Below are positions 34,516 through 43,508 of a DNA stretch of 64,000 nt, piece after piece. Below the pieces are notes generated by a model, which made no database searches, was not told the DNA's origin, and was given only the letters and a program-made list of their open reading frames with translations. The stretch's first letter is position 1. Each line of letters starts with the position of its first letter. The position numbers and the translations under genes are program-made. The stretch is from JANXSS01 sp043729515 (GTDB taxonomy: Bacteria; Pseudomonadota; Gammaproteobacteria; Burkholderiales; Burkholderiaceae_D), in contig JAYTLK010000259.1 of assembly GCA_043729515.1 (NCBI GenBank), positions 1 to 64,000 of the forward strand, given 5' to 3'.

Positions 34516-35286
34516 TCACGCGCTTCGTTGCCGATGGCAGGGGATTGCAATCGTGATCGTCGTACCGGTTGCAGCTGTGGAATCAATGCGCATTTCGCCG
34601 CCCAGGGAGTCCACGCGGTCTCGCATCCAGGCAAGTCCGACCGAATCCGGCTTTTGCAGGTCGGCAGCGGCGCCGCCACAGCCGTTGTCGCTCACCACGA
34701 CCGCGATCCGGCCATCCTGGGCTGCGAGGAAGATGCGGACGGCGCGGGCGCGCGCGTGTCTGACACAGTTGTTCAGCGATTCCTGAAGGATACGATAGAC
34801 AGCTTGCTGCACCTGCATTGGCAGCGGCTCCGGGCGAAGCGCCATTTCAAGGCGGAATTCGACCGCATGACGCATCCGGAAATCGTGGACCAGCTGCGCG
34901 ACTGCCTGCGCCAGTCCCTGTTCTTCCAGAACCCGCGGTGGTTGTTCTGCAATCACACGACGCACCGAGCTCATCATTGCGTCAACCAGCTGCTGCAGAT
35001 GATGAACGTGCTCGCGCGCCGTTACGTGGGCTGCGGTGGCGTTTTCCAAAAGCGCGAGATTGATTTTCATGGCGGCGAGAAGCTGCCCGAAATCATCGTG
35101 CATTTCCCTTGCAAGCAGACGGCGTTGCCGCGCTTTGTAGGTTTCAAGCAGGCTCAGGATCGCACCTCCCGAGCGGGCAGGCCGCATGCTGCGCCAAAGT
35201 GCAGGCCGGGGAAGGATTGCAGTATTCGGGTGCACAGGCGCCAGGTCTGGCAAAGAAAGCTTCAGGTTTGTCATGCTCCGAGTCAT
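34516..35286 (-). CDS. soluble sensor-less histidine kinase (NarX/DegS-like transmitter)
   Basis: 256 residues. After ~45 residues without a recognisable sensor or membrane helix comes a HisKA_3 dimerisation domain with the phospho-histidine in RLLAREMHDDFGQLLAAM, then an ATPase domain with LQESLNNCVRHARARAVRI (N-box), VVSDNGCGGAA and GLAWMRDRVDSLGGEM. It is the cognate partner of the NarL-type regulator just downstream. Lacking its own sensor it must respond to a cytoplasmic cue or a partner protein. Start at 35286; ATG 35274 is an alternative. Confidence 0.9.
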   Translation of the reverse strand: MTRSMTNLKLSLPDLAPVHPNTAILPRPALWRSMRPARSGGAILSLLETYKARQRRLLAREMHDDFGQLLAAMKINLALLENATAAHVTAREHVHHLQQLVDAMMSSVRRVIAEQPPRVLEEQGLAQAVAQLVHDFRMRHAVEFRLEMALRPEPLPMQVQQAVYRILQESLNNCVRHARARAVRIFLAAQDGRIAVVVSDNGCGGAAADLQKPDSVGLAWMRDRVDSLGGEMRIDSTAATGTTITIAIPCHRQRSA

Positions 35287-35726
35287 TGCAGTTTGCTTGA
35301 CGCACCACTGATAACAGTGTCGGTGCGGTCACCATTATAAAGAACACATTGACTATCGGTTACATTTTTGCCAATTATTGATCATTCAGTCAGGGTCTCT
35401 GCTATCTATTGAAAAATAACAATTAATTCACAAGCATTTTCTTTATTGCTCAAAGTTATCTTCCGAAGTCATCTTCATGTTCAGCCTTGGCGCTGCTGCA
35501 TCAATGTACAATAATGCAACACCTGCGCCACGACCAGTCCGGGGGCTTGGCCTGCGTCAAGCCTTTCTCGACATCCAGTGTATGGCCTTTAAGCGGTCTA
35601 GATAACATAATATAAAGCCATCAATCGTGGTGCGTCATGACGACGTGCCGCTAAGTTTGGACAACATGGACAACGCCGCTCCGGCTTGCTTGTCATCCCA
35701 TAAAAAATTAACAAGGAGAACCGGAA
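35287..35726. other. AT-rich divergent intergenic region between kinase and dctA
   Basis: 440 bases, clearly richer in A and T than the genes. It must contain the dctA promoter and the kinase promoter. No strong sigma-70 or sigma-54 element was found; a TGGC-N9-AAGC arrangement near 35548 is too poor to call sigma-54. The ribosome site AAGGAGAA for dctA is at about 35711-35718. Confidence 0.45.
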
Positions 35727-37052
35727 ATGGCGAAAAAGCCGCTGTACCAATCCCTTTATTTCCAGGTGTTACTGGCGATTCTCGTCGGCGTGATCGTTGG
35801 GCACTTCTATCCCCAGACCGGGGTTGCTTTGAAACCCCTGGGCGATGGCTTCATCAAGCTGATCAAGATGATCATCACCCCGATCATCTTCTGCACCGTG
35901 GTCATTGGTATTGCAGGCATGGAGGACATGAAAAAAGTAGGGAAGACAGGCGGTCTGGCGCTGCTCTATTTTGAAGTGGTCAGTTCGCTCGCATTGGTTG
36001 TCGGTCTGGTGATCGTCAACCTGGTGCAACCGGGAGTCGGCATGAATGTCGACGCCAACACACTGAATACGAAGGATATTGCCGCCTTCACCGGTCCCGG
36101 GAAAATGCAGACCACGACCGACTTCCTGTTGAACATCATCCCGAGCAGCGTCGTCGATGCATTTGCGAAAGGCGAGATCCTGCAGGTGCTGCTGTTCTCG
36201 ATCATGTTCGGCTTTGCCCTGCATCGATTCGGCGGACGCGGAACGCTGGTGTTCGATCTGATCGAGAAGATGTCTCATGTCCTGTTTGCGATCGTCGGTT
36301 TCATCATGAAAGTCGCACCGATCGGTGCCTTTGGCGCCATGGCATTCACCATCGGAAAATACGGCGTCGGCTCGCTTGCCAACATGGCGCAGCTCATGGG
36401 CACGTTCTACGCAACCTGCTTGTTTTTCATCTTCGTCGTGCTGGGAACCATTGCGAAACTCCACGGATTCAGCATCTGGAAATTCATCAAGTACATCAAG
36501 GAGGAATTGCTGATCGTCCTCGGCACCTCGTCATCCGAATCGGTCCTGCCGCGCATGATGGTAAAAATGGAAAATCTCGGCGTGCGCAAATCGGTCGTGG
36601 GGTTGGTTATTCCCACCGGATATTCTTTCAACCTGGATGGCACCTCGATCTACCTGACCATGGCTGCGATCTTCATTGCGCAGGCAACGAATACACCAAT
36701 GACACTGTTGCAACAATTGACGTTGCTGGCAGTGCTGTTGTTGACGTCGAAGGGTGCAGCTGGCGTCACTGGAAGCGGATTCATTGTCTTGGCAGCAACC
36801 TTGTCAGCCGTCGGCGGTGTGCCGGTCGCTGGACTCGCACTGATTCTGGGCATCGACCGGTTCATGTCCGAAGCACGCGCCTTGACGAATTTGATTGGCA
36901 ATGGCGTGGCTACCATTGTCGTCGGCAAATGGACCAACGAGCTCGATACCGTGCGCTTGCGGCGGGAATTGAACAACGAGACCGTGCTCGACGCCCAAGA
37001 GCCGGAGAAAGTGCTGGACCGGACAAATGCCCGGATGCCTGTGACTCGGTAA
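35727..37052 (+). CDS. dctA: C4-dicarboxylate:cation symporter DctA
   Basis: 441 residues, start ATG 35727 after AAGGAGAACCGGAA. A member of the glutamate/dicarboxylate symporter family: LYFQVLLAILVGVIVGHFYP at the start, FIKLIKMIITPIIFCTVVIG, the reentrant-loop serine-rich LGTSSSESVLPRMM, and the VIPTGYSFNLDGTSIYLTMA motif. It imports succinate, fumarate or malate with protons or sodium across the inner membrane. A two-component system is encoded divergently upstream and may regulate it, as dicarboxylate sensors do elsewhere. Confidence 0.95.
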   Translation: MAKKPLYQSLYFQVLLAILVGVIVGHFYPQTGVALKPLGDGFIKLIKMIITPIIFCTVVIGIAGMEDMKKVGKTGGLALLYFEVVSSLALVVGLVIVNLVQPGVGMNVDANTLNTKDIAAFTGPGKMQTTTDFLLNIIPSSVVDAFAKGEILQVLLFSIMFGFALHRFGGRGTLVFDLIEKMSHVLFAIVGFIMKVAPIGAFGAMAFTIGKYGVGSLANMAQLMGTFYATCLFFIFVVLGTIAKLHGFSIWKFIKYIKEELLIVLGTSSSESVLPRMMVKMENLGVRKSVVGLVIPTGYSFNLDGTSIYLTMAAIFIAQATNTPMTLLQQLTLLAVLLLTSKGAAGVTGSGFIVLAATLSAVGGVPVAGLALILGIDRFMSEARALTNLIGNGVATIVVGKWTNELDTVRLRRELNNETVLDAQEPEKVLDRTNARMPVTR

Positions 37053-37065
37053 GCGGTTGGGGCAC

Positions 37066-37097
37066 AAAAAAAACTGCAAGCAATTGCAGTTTTTTTT
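37066..37097 (+). terminator. rho-independent terminator of dctA
   Basis: Eight A then CTGCAA, a GCAA loop, TTGCAG then eight T: a 14-bp perfect stem ending in a T-run, 14 bases after the dctA stop. Symmetric, so it may work both ways. Confidence 0.9.
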
Positions 37098-37125
37098 CTA
37101 CCAAGATTTCAAGGGTCGGTCTTGG

Positions 37126-37152
37126 ACAAAAAGCGGACCGATTGGTCCGCTT
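37126..37152 (-). terminator. rho-independent terminator of the aminotransferase gene
   Basis: On the minus strand AAGCGGACC, a four-base loop and GGTCCGCTT are followed by a T-run (TTTTTG). It lies 20 bases after the aminotransferase stop codon. Confidence 0.88.
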
Positions 37153-37172
37153 CGAGATGTCGGCAACGCGAT

Positions 37173-38387
37173 TCAGAGGACGGCGGCGATTGCCTCGACT
37201 ACACGGTCGATGTTTGCATGATTCAACGGCGCGACGCAGATGCGTCCGGTATCGACGGCATAGATTGAAAATTCATTGCGCAATCGATCGACCTGCGCCT
37301 TTGTCAAGCCAGAATAGGAAAACATGCCGCGCTGGGCAGTGACGAAGGCAAAGTCATGTGCCGGTGCTTTTTCCTTCAGCTTCGCTACCATCAACTCACG
37401 CATCTCGCGGATACGGACACGCATGGCAGCCAGTTCGGCTTCCCATAACTGGCGCAATTCCGGCGAAGCCAAGGCAGTCGCAACCACCTGGCCACCATGC
37501 ATTGGTGGATTGGAATAATTTGTGCGGACGACGCGCTTGAGCTGCGACAAAACGCGGCTCCCTTCTTCAGCATTGGCGGCAACGATGCTCAGCGCGCCAA
37601 CACGCTCTCCGTACAGCGAAAACGACTTGGAAAACGAGTTCGAGACGAACAACGGGCCGCCCGCCTCAGTGAAGCGGCGCACCACCTGACCGTCGGCTTC
37701 GATGCCATCGCCAAAGCCCTGGTACGCCATGTCCAGGAACGGAATCAAGCCACGCTGAGTCACAGCGGAAATCACCTCGGTCCACTGACTGTCCGACAGG
37801 TCAGCGCCAGTTGGATTATGGCAACAGGCATGCAAAACGATGATCGAGCCGGCTTTCAACGTTTGCAGGTAGGCCAGCATTGCAGGAAAGTCAACACCCC
37901 GTGTTGTCGGGTCATAGTACGGATAGTTGTGTACGGTGAAACCTGCAGACTCGAACAAGGCGCGGTGGTTTTCCCAGCTTGGATTGCTGATGTAGACCGC
38001 CGAACCAGGTGAGAAGCGCTTGAGAAAATCTGCACCGAGCTTCAATGCGCCGGTGCCGCCGATCGCTTGCGCCGTGATGGCCCTTTTTTCTTGAATAACG
38101 GCGCTCCCGGCCCCAAATACGAGTTCTTGTACCGCCGCGTCATAGGCGGCCAAACCTTCGATTGGCAAATACGTGCGCGGCGCTGCTTTTTCCATCAACG
38201 ACATTTCCGCCTTCCGGACGCAATCAAGCAGTGGCACCTTGCCGTTTTCGTCGTAATACACACCCACGCCGAGGTTGATTTTCTGCGGATTCATGTCTGC
38301 ATTGAACGCTTCGGTCAGACCCAGGATCGGATCGCGGGGCGCCATTTCAATGGTGGAAAGTACGGATGGAAGAAGGGGTGCGTTCAT
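37173..38387 (-). CDS. aromatic amino acid / aspartate aminotransferase (class I, TyrB/AspC type)
   Basis: 404 residues from ATG 38387 (MNAPLLPSVLSTIEMAPRDP); upstream in-frame ATG at 38471 adds a non-family leader. PLP enzyme with INLGVGVYYDENGKVPLLDC, LPIEGLAAYDAAVQEL, LHACCHNPTGADLSDSQW and the Schiff-base lysine in SNSFSKSFSLYGERVG. It moves amino groups between aspartate or aromatic amino acids and 2-oxoglutarate. TyrB and AspC cannot be separated from sequence alone. It is divergent from uvrB with a 140-base shared promoter region. Confidence 0.92.
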   Translation of the reverse strand: MNAPLLPSVLSTIEMAPRDPILGLTEAFNADMNPQKINLGVGVYYDENGKVPLLDCVRKAEMSLMEKAAPRTYLPIEGLAAYDAAVQELVFGAGSAVIQEKRAITAQAIGGTGALKLGADFLKRFSPGSAVYISNPSWENHRALFESAGFTVHNYPYYDPTTRGVDFPAMLAYLQTLKAGSIIVLHACCHNPTGADLSDSQWTEVISAVTQRGLIPFLDMAYQGFGDGIEADGQVVRRFTEAGGPLFVSNSFSKSFSLYGERVGALSIVAANAEEGSRVLSQLKRVVRTNYSNPPMHGGQVVATALASPELRQLWEAELAAMRVRIREMRELMVAKLKEKAPAHDFAFVTAQRGMFSYSGLTKAQVDRLRNEFSIYAVDTGRICVAPLNHANIDRVVEAIAAVL

Positions 38388-38527
38388 CGTGATAACATCA
38401 AAGGTTGGCTGGGGCGGGGGATGGAAGACTTGCTGTTGGCTGCCCGGGTTGGGCGCGTGTCGCGCATTCAATGAGTGCGCATGTCGCGTCGGCTGCAGCC
38501 CGTCATATTACCAAAGGTCTACAGAAC

Positions 38528-40621
38528 ATGGCTGATTTATCCCAAGTTTCCAGCACGATAGACGAATCAAAAATAGTCACTTTTCCAGACTCGCCGTTCC
38601 GGCTTTTCCAGCCGTTCGCGCCGGCGGGCGATCAGCCGGCGGCGATTGCGCAATTGGTTGAAGGGATCAACGATGGCCTGTCATATCAGACCCTGTTGGG
38701 TGTGACCGGATCGGGCAAGACGTACACAATGGCCAACGTGATTGCACGGATGGGGCGGCCTGCGATCATCTTCGCGCCCAACAAAACGCTTGCGGCCCAG
38801 TTGTACAGCGAATTCCGCGAGTTTTTTCCGCAAAATGCCGTCGAGTACTTCGTCAGTTATTACGATTACTACCAGCCAGAGGCGTATGTTCCGCAGCGCG
38901 ACTTGTTCATCGAGAAAGATTCTTCGATCAACGAGCATATCGAGCAGATGCGCTTGTCATGCACGAAATCGTTGATGGAACGACGCGACGTCGTGATCGT
39001 GGCAACCGTGTCGGCGATCTACGGCATCGGCAATCCGAATGAATATCACCAGATGATCCTGACCTTGCGGGCGCGTGACAAGGTCAGCCAGCGTGACATC
39101 ATTGCCCGCCTGATCCAGATGCAGTACACCCGCAACGAGATCGATTTCAGCCGGGGCATGTTCCGGGTGCGGGGCGACACGATCGATGTGTTTCCAGCCG
39201 AGCATGCAGAACTGGCCGTGCGCATCGAAATGTTCGACGACGAGATCGACAGCCTGCAGTTGTTCGATCCGCTCACCGGCAGGATACGGCAGAAGATTCC
39301 CCGTTTTACGGTCTATCCCGGGTCGCATTACGTCACGCCGCGCAGCACGGTCCTGCGGGCGATCGAATCGATCAAGCTGGAATTGCGCGACCGTCTGGAG
39401 TTTTTCCGCAAAGAAAACAAGCTGATCGAGGAGCAGCGGTTGGAGCAGCGCACCCGGTTTGACCTCGAAATGATGCAGGAGATCGGTTTCACCAAGGGGA
39501 TCGAAAACTATTCGCGGCACCTGAGCGGCGCCATGCCAGGCGAGCCGCCGCCGACGTTGGTCGACTACCTGCCGCCGGATGCGCTGATGTTCATGGACGA
39601 GTCGCATGTGCTGCTGGGGCAACTCAACGGCATGTACAACGGCGATCGGGCGCGCAAGACCAACCTGGTCGATTATGGTTTCCGCCTTCCATCAGCGCTG
39701 GACAACCGCCCGCTGCGCTTCGATGAATTCGAAGGGAAGATGCGGCAGACCGTGTTCGTTTCCGCCACGCCGGCGGATTACGAAACCAAGCATGCCGGGC
39801 AGGTGGTGGAACAGGTGGTGCGCCCGACGGGCCTGGTGGATCCTGGCATCGAAGTTCGGCCGGCGTCGTCACAGGTCGATGATCTGATGAACGAGATCAC
39901 CGACCGGGTCTCGAAAAACGAACGGGTGCTGGTGACGACGCTGACAAAGCGGATGTCGGAGCAGTTGACCGAATTTTTAAGCGACAACGGCGTGAAGGTG
40001 CGCTATTTGCACAGCGACATCGACACCGTCGAGCGGGTGGAAATCATCCGTGATCTGCGCCTGGGGACTTTCGACGTTCTGGTCGGCATCAATCTGTTGC
40101 GGGAAGGACTGGATCTCCCGGAGGTGTCGCTGGTCGCGATTCTCGACGCCGACAAGGAAGGTTTCTTGCGGTCCGAGCGCAGCTTGATCCAGACCATCGG
40201 ACGCGCGGCGCGGAACCTCAACGGCAAGGCAATCCTGTACGGCGACAAGATCACGGACTCGATGCGACGGGCGATCGACGAGACGGAGCGGCGGCGCACG
40301 AAGCAGGTGGCATTCAATCTCGAGCACAACATCACGCCGACCGGCATCCAGAAGGAAATCAAGGATCTGATTGACGGCGTCTACAGTCAGGCCGAGGCAC
40401 GTGCCGGATTGCAGGCTGCCCAGGAGACAGCGAAATACGAGTCGATGAGTGAAAAGCAGGTAAGCAAGGAAATCAAGCGCCTGGAAAAGCTCATGATCGA
40501 TCACGCCAAGAACCTGGAATTCGAAAAAGCCGCGCAGGTCCGCGATCAGCTGCGGATCGTCAAGGAGCAATTGTTCGGTGCGGGCGGTAGCGATAACGTC
40601 GTGCCGCTGGCACAAGGATGA
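38528..40621 (+). CDS. uvrB: excinuclease ABC subunit B
   Basis: 697 residues from ATG 38528 (MADLSQVSST); the frame is open further upstream but only this start fits the family. Walker A GVTGSGKTYTMAN, beta-hairpin YYDYYQPEAYVPQRD, MDESHVLLGQLNGMY, helicase motifs (SATPADYE; LREGLDLPEVSLVAILDADK; QTIGRAARN) and the C-terminal UvrC-binding UVR motif (LEKLMIDHAKNLEFEKAAQV) are all intact. It is the damage-verifying helicase of nucleotide excision repair. Its stop overlaps the next gene by four bases. Confidence 0.97.
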   Translation: MADLSQVSSTIDESKIVTFPDSPFRLFQPFAPAGDQPAAIAQLVEGINDGLSYQTLLGVTGSGKTYTMANVIARMGRPAIIFAPNKTLAAQLYSEFREFFPQNAVEYFVSYYDYYQPEAYVPQRDLFIEKDSSINEHIEQMRLSCTKSLMERRDVVIVATVSAIYGIGNPNEYHQMILTLRARDKVSQRDIIARLIQMQYTRNEIDFSRGMFRVRGDTIDVFPAEHAELAVRIEMFDDEIDSLQLFDPLTGRIRQKIPRFTVYPGSHYVTPRSTVLRAIESIKLELRDRLEFFRKENKLIEEQRLEQRTRFDLEMMQEIGFTKGIENYSRHLSGAMPGEPPPTLVDYLPPDALMFMDESHVLLGQLNGMYNGDRARKTNLVDYGFRLPSALDNRPLRFDEFEGKMRQTVFVSATPADYETKHAGQVVEQVVRPTGLVDPGIEVRPASSQVDDLMNEITDRVSKNERVLVTTLTKRMSEQLTEFLSDNGVKVRYLHSDIDTVERVEIIRDLRLGTFDVLVGINLLREGLDLPEVSLVAILDADKEGFLRSERSLIQTIGRAARNLNGKAILYGDKITDSMRRAIDETERRRTKQVAFNLEHNITPTGIQKEIKDLIDGVYSQAEARAGLQAAQETAKYESMSEKQVSKEIKRLEKLMIDHAKNLEFEKAAQVRDQLRIVKEQLFGAGGSDNVVPLAQG

Positions 40622-41487
40622 CCGGCACGCCTGCTCCTGGTCCCCTGATCGATCGGGCGACAGGGGCAGATGCGCCGGCGCGATGGTTGGCCGACATGGC
40701 TGGGCGTCATCGCGACATGATTGACAGGATGCTGGACCAGGCGCATCCCGCCTGGCAACCGGTGCTCCTGCTCGGGCTGCATGCGCTTTCCAGAAAAGAC
40801 GCGGAGTATTTGCCGGCCTTGCTGGATGGCGCGTTTCTGCCAACCAAAGCTCGTCTGTTCGCCGCGTTTTCCCGTGCGCCGGAGGCAACCCGTTATGTAT
40901 TGGTGGGGGAAGGGCCGTATCCGCGCGAAGCCAGTGCGACCGGCGTGTGCTTCATGGATGGCGCCGTCGACTCCCTCTGGTCGACGAAGGGATTGTCTAC
41001 CGCGGTCAATCGCGCAACCTCGCTGCGTAATTTCATGAAAATGCTGCTCGTCGCGGACGGCGCTCTTGCGGCTGAGCGGACATCTGGCGACGCCCTGACT
41101 GGTGTCGCTGCGCGCGCGGTCCTATCCGACTCAGGCAGGATCAAGACCTTGCCGGAGCTTCAGGAAAACCTGGTCATGCGGGGCTTCTTGTTGTTGAACG
41201 CCGCACTGGTGTTTCGCGCCGACGTACCGCCTGCGCAGGAAGCGCGCGCGTGGCGCCCGTTTCTGGAAGTCATCCTGGCCCATTTGCTGCAGACGGCAAT
41301 AGAGGCAGGCATCGATCCGCCGACGCTCGTACTGTGGGGGAAAATTGCCGCGCAGATTGATGGATTCGCGGCTGCAAGCATGTTTCCGAGATCGGCAGCC
41401 GAGCATCCGTACAACCTCAGCTTCATTACCAACCCAGCCATGCAGGCGCTGTTTCGCCCCATGAATTTGCTGCAAAGCCGCATTTGA
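40618..41487 (+). CDS. divergent uracil-DNA-glycosylase-like protein, coupled to uvrB
   Basis: 289 residues starting in an ATGA overlap with uvrB. The order of segments parallels family 1 uracil-DNA glycosylase: RYVLVGEGPYPREASATGVC at 92-111 (cf. GQDPYH...G), RNFMKML at 137-143, GFLLLNAALVFR at 189-200, W..F at 212-215, LVLWGKIAAQ at 237-246 and HPYN at 263-266 (cf. HPSP). The catalytic Asp of GQDPYH is Gly and the His is Pro, so uracil excision by the classic mechanism is unlikely. It may be a structural homologue that binds damaged DNA or an inactive relative. Function unknown; the family relation is my reading, without a search. Confidence 0.6.
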   Translation: MTGTPAPGPLIDRATGADAPARWLADMAGRHRDMIDRMLDQAHPAWQPVLLLGLHALSRKDAEYLPALLDGAFLPTKARLFAAFSRAPEATRYVLVGEGPYPREASATGVCFMDGAVDSLWSTKGLSTAVNRATSLRNFMKMLLVADGALAAERTSGDALTGVAARAVLSDSGRIKTLPELQENLVMRGFLLLNAALVFRADVPPAQEARAWRPFLEVILAHLLQTAIEAGIDPPTLVLWGKIAAQIDGFAAASMFPRSAAEHPYNLSFITNPAMQALFRPMNLLQSRI

Positions 41488-41614
41488 CCGTTTTTGTCTG
41501 CCGCTCACTACGCGCCGTCCGAAAAAATGCAATTCGACAAGATATTGGTTGAAGTGAATATAAGTCGGGGGCGATTCGTTCATGCACCCCGAGGCGCCCG
41601 GGACAGACCAGTAC

Positions 41615-41643
41615 CTGACAAGATTACTCAAGTTTGCTATACT
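41615..41643 (+). promoter_or_regulatory. sigma-70 promoter of the isc operon
   Basis: -35 CTGACA (41615-41620), 17-base spacer, -10 TATACT (41638-41643): near-consensus and about 55 bases before the iscR start codon. Confidence 0.8.
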
Positions 41644-41663
41644 TGAGTGAATTGATCGGCTAT
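41639..41663 (+). promoter_or_regulatory. type-1 IscR-binding box
   Basis: Starting ATACTTGAGTGA and ending ATCGGCTAT, these 25 bases match 22 positions of the E. coli type-1 IscR consensus as I remember it. The box overlaps the -10 element and the start of transcription, so [2Fe-2S]-IscR would repress its own operon. A perfect inverted repeat ACTCAAG-N9-CTTGAGT also ends inside it. Confidence 0.75.
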
Positions 41664-41699
41664 TCACTTTGATGCCGAATGAGATCAGGACGGGTAACC

Positions 41700-42170
41700 A
41701 TGCGTTTGACCACAAAAGGCCGTTTTGCCGTAACTGCCATGATCGACGTTGCAATGCGGCAAGATCAAGGCCCGGTGACACTGGCAGGAATCAGCGCTCG
41801 GCAGGAAATTTCGCTTTCTTATCTGGAGCAGCTTTTCGGCAAGCTGCGGCGGCATGAGATCGTCGAGTCGGTGCGTGGCCCGGGTGGCGGTTACCACTTG
41901 GCGCGGCCGGCGCAGGATGTCACGGTTGCCGACATCATCATTGCCGTTGACGAGCCGATCGATGCGACGCAATGCGGCGGCAAGGAAAACTGCCATGGCT
42001 CCGAGGAGCACGGCGTGCGTTGCATGACGCACGATCTGTGGGCCACGCTGAACGCGAAGATGGTTGATTATCTCGACTCAGTGTCATTGAAAGATCTGGT
42101 CGATCAGCAAAGACTGAAGCAGTCCGAACAAAACGTCGTCGTGGTGCATCGGCACCATGCCGCAGCTTGA
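41700..42170 (+). CDS. iscR: Rrf2-family iron-sulfur regulator IscR
   Basis: 156 residues from ATG 41700 (MRLTTKGRFAVTAMIDVA). The winged HTH contains ISARQEISLSYLEQLFGKLR and the wing VRGPGGGYHLAR. Cluster ligands Cys92, Cys98 and Cys108 with a nearby histidine (CGGKENCHG...RCMTH) would hold a [2Fe-2S] cluster; the spacing to the third cysteine is longer than the Cys104 of E. coli. It represses the isc operon when cluster-loaded. First gene of iscRSUA-hscBA-fdx; iscS follows 20 bases on. Confidence 0.96.
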   Translation: MRLTTKGRFAVTAMIDVAMRQDQGPVTLAGISARQEISLSYLEQLFGKLRRHEIVESVRGPGGGYHLARPAQDVTVADIIIAVDEPIDATQCGGKENCHGSEEHGVRCMTHDLWATLNAKMVDYLDSVSLKDLVDQQRLKQSEQNVVVVHRHHAAA

Positions 42171-42190
42171 ATTTAACGGAGCGTCGTGAG

Positions 42191-43444
42191 ATGAATGCAC
42201 CAATCGAACAAAGTTTGCTGGACACGCTGAAAGCGCCGCATTTCCCGATTTACATGGATTACTCCTCCACGACGCCGATCGACCCGCGCGTGGCGGACAA
42301 GATGATCCCCTATCTGCGCGAGCAGTTCGGTAATCCGGCCTCGCGCAGCCACATGTACGGCTGGACCGCCGAGAAGGCGGTCGAGGAAGCGCGTGCACAG
42401 GTCGCCGCGCTGGTACACGCCGACCCACGCGAGATCATCTGGACTTCCGGCGCAACCGAAGGCAACAACCTGGCCATCAAGGGTGCGGCGCATTTCTACA
42501 AAACCCGTGGCAAGCACATCATCACGGTCAAGACCGAACACAAGGCGGTGCTCGACACGGTGCGTGAACTGGAGCGCCAGGGCTTCGAGGCGACCTATCT
42601 GCAGCCGCTGGACAATGGCCTGATCACGATCGAGCAGTTGGCCGAGGCGATTCGTCCGGACACGATCCTGGTATCGGTCATGCTGGTCAATAACGAGATC
42701 GGCGTGATCCAGCCGATCGATGCCATCGGTGAACTCTGCCGCAGCAAGGGCATCATTTTTCACTGCGATGCGGCGCAGGCGACCGGCAAGATCGAGATCG
42801 ACCTGGAAAAGACCAAGGTCGACCTGATGACGTTCACGGCCCACAAGACCTATGGCCCGAAAGGCATCGGCGCGTTGTATGTGCGCCGCAAGCCGCGGGT
42901 GCGGATCGAGGCGCAGATGCATGGCGGCGGGCACGAGCGCGGTCTGCGTTCAGGCACGCTGGCCACGCACCAGATCGTCGGCATGGGCGAGGCGTTCCGG
43001 ATCGCCCGCGAGGAAATGGACAGCGAGCGGGCCCGCATCATCGGCCTGCGCGATCGACTGGCCAAGGGCCTGCAGGAGATCGAAGAGGTCTACATCAACG
43101 GCGACATGGCGCACCGGGTGCCGCACAACCTGAACGTGAGCTTCAATTACGTCGAAGGGGAATCGCTGATCATGGCGATCAAGGATCTGGCGGTGTCGTC
43201 CGGTTCGGCTTGTACTTCGGCCAGTCTGGAACCATCTTATGTATTGCGGGCACTGGGCCGCAGTGATGAACTGGCGCACAGCTCGATCCGTTTCACGTTC
43301 GGGCGCTTCACAACTGAAGCTGAGATCGACTTCACCATCGGGCTGATCAAGGAAAAAGTTGCCAAGCTGCGCGAACTGTCGCCGCTGTGGGACATGCACA
43401 AGGAAGGCATCGACCTCAGCACGATCCAGTGGGCGGCGCACTAG
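42191..43444 (+). CDS. iscS: cysteine desulfurase IscS
   Basis: 417 residues from ATG 42191 (MNAPIEQSLLD). PLP enzyme taking sulfur from cysteine for cluster assembly. Motifs: YMDYSSTTPIDPRV, WTSGATEGNNLAIKG, the Schiff-base lysine in FTAHKTYGPKGIG (Lys219) and the mobile loop SSGSACTSASLEPSYVLRAL with the persulfide cysteine. The N-terminus carries a short extra leader compared with E. coli IscS. It also supplies tRNA thiolation. Second gene of the isc cluster. Confidence 0.97.
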   Translation: MNAPIEQSLLDTLKAPHFPIYMDYSSTTPIDPRVADKMIPYLREQFGNPASRSHMYGWTAEKAVEEARAQVAALVHADPREIIWTSGATEGNNLAIKGAAHFYKTRGKHIITVKTEHKAVLDTVRELERQGFEATYLQPLDNGLITIEQLAEAIRPDTILVSVMLVNNEIGVIQPIDAIGELCRSKGIIFHCDAAQATGKIEIDLEKTKVDLMTFTAHKTYGPKGIGALYVRRKPRVRIEAQMHGGGHERGLRSGTLATHQIVGMGEAFRIAREEMDSERARIIGLRDRLAKGLQEIEEVYINGDMAHRVPHNLNVSFNYVEGESLIMAIKDLAVSSGSACTSASLEPSYVLRALGRSDELAHSSIRFTFGRFTTEAEIDFTIGLIKEKVAKLRELSPLWDMHKEGIDLSTIQWAAH

Positions 43445-43508
43445 CATAAAAGAATCGACCGGAGTTTGCCATTTCGGCGCCCGGTATCATCATCGAAGGA
43501 GCAGCAAA

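Noticed and set aside
35541..35570. Possible sigma-54 promoter before dctA (TGGC...AAGC).
   Set aside because: The GC element lies at the right distance but too few consensus bases match on either side.
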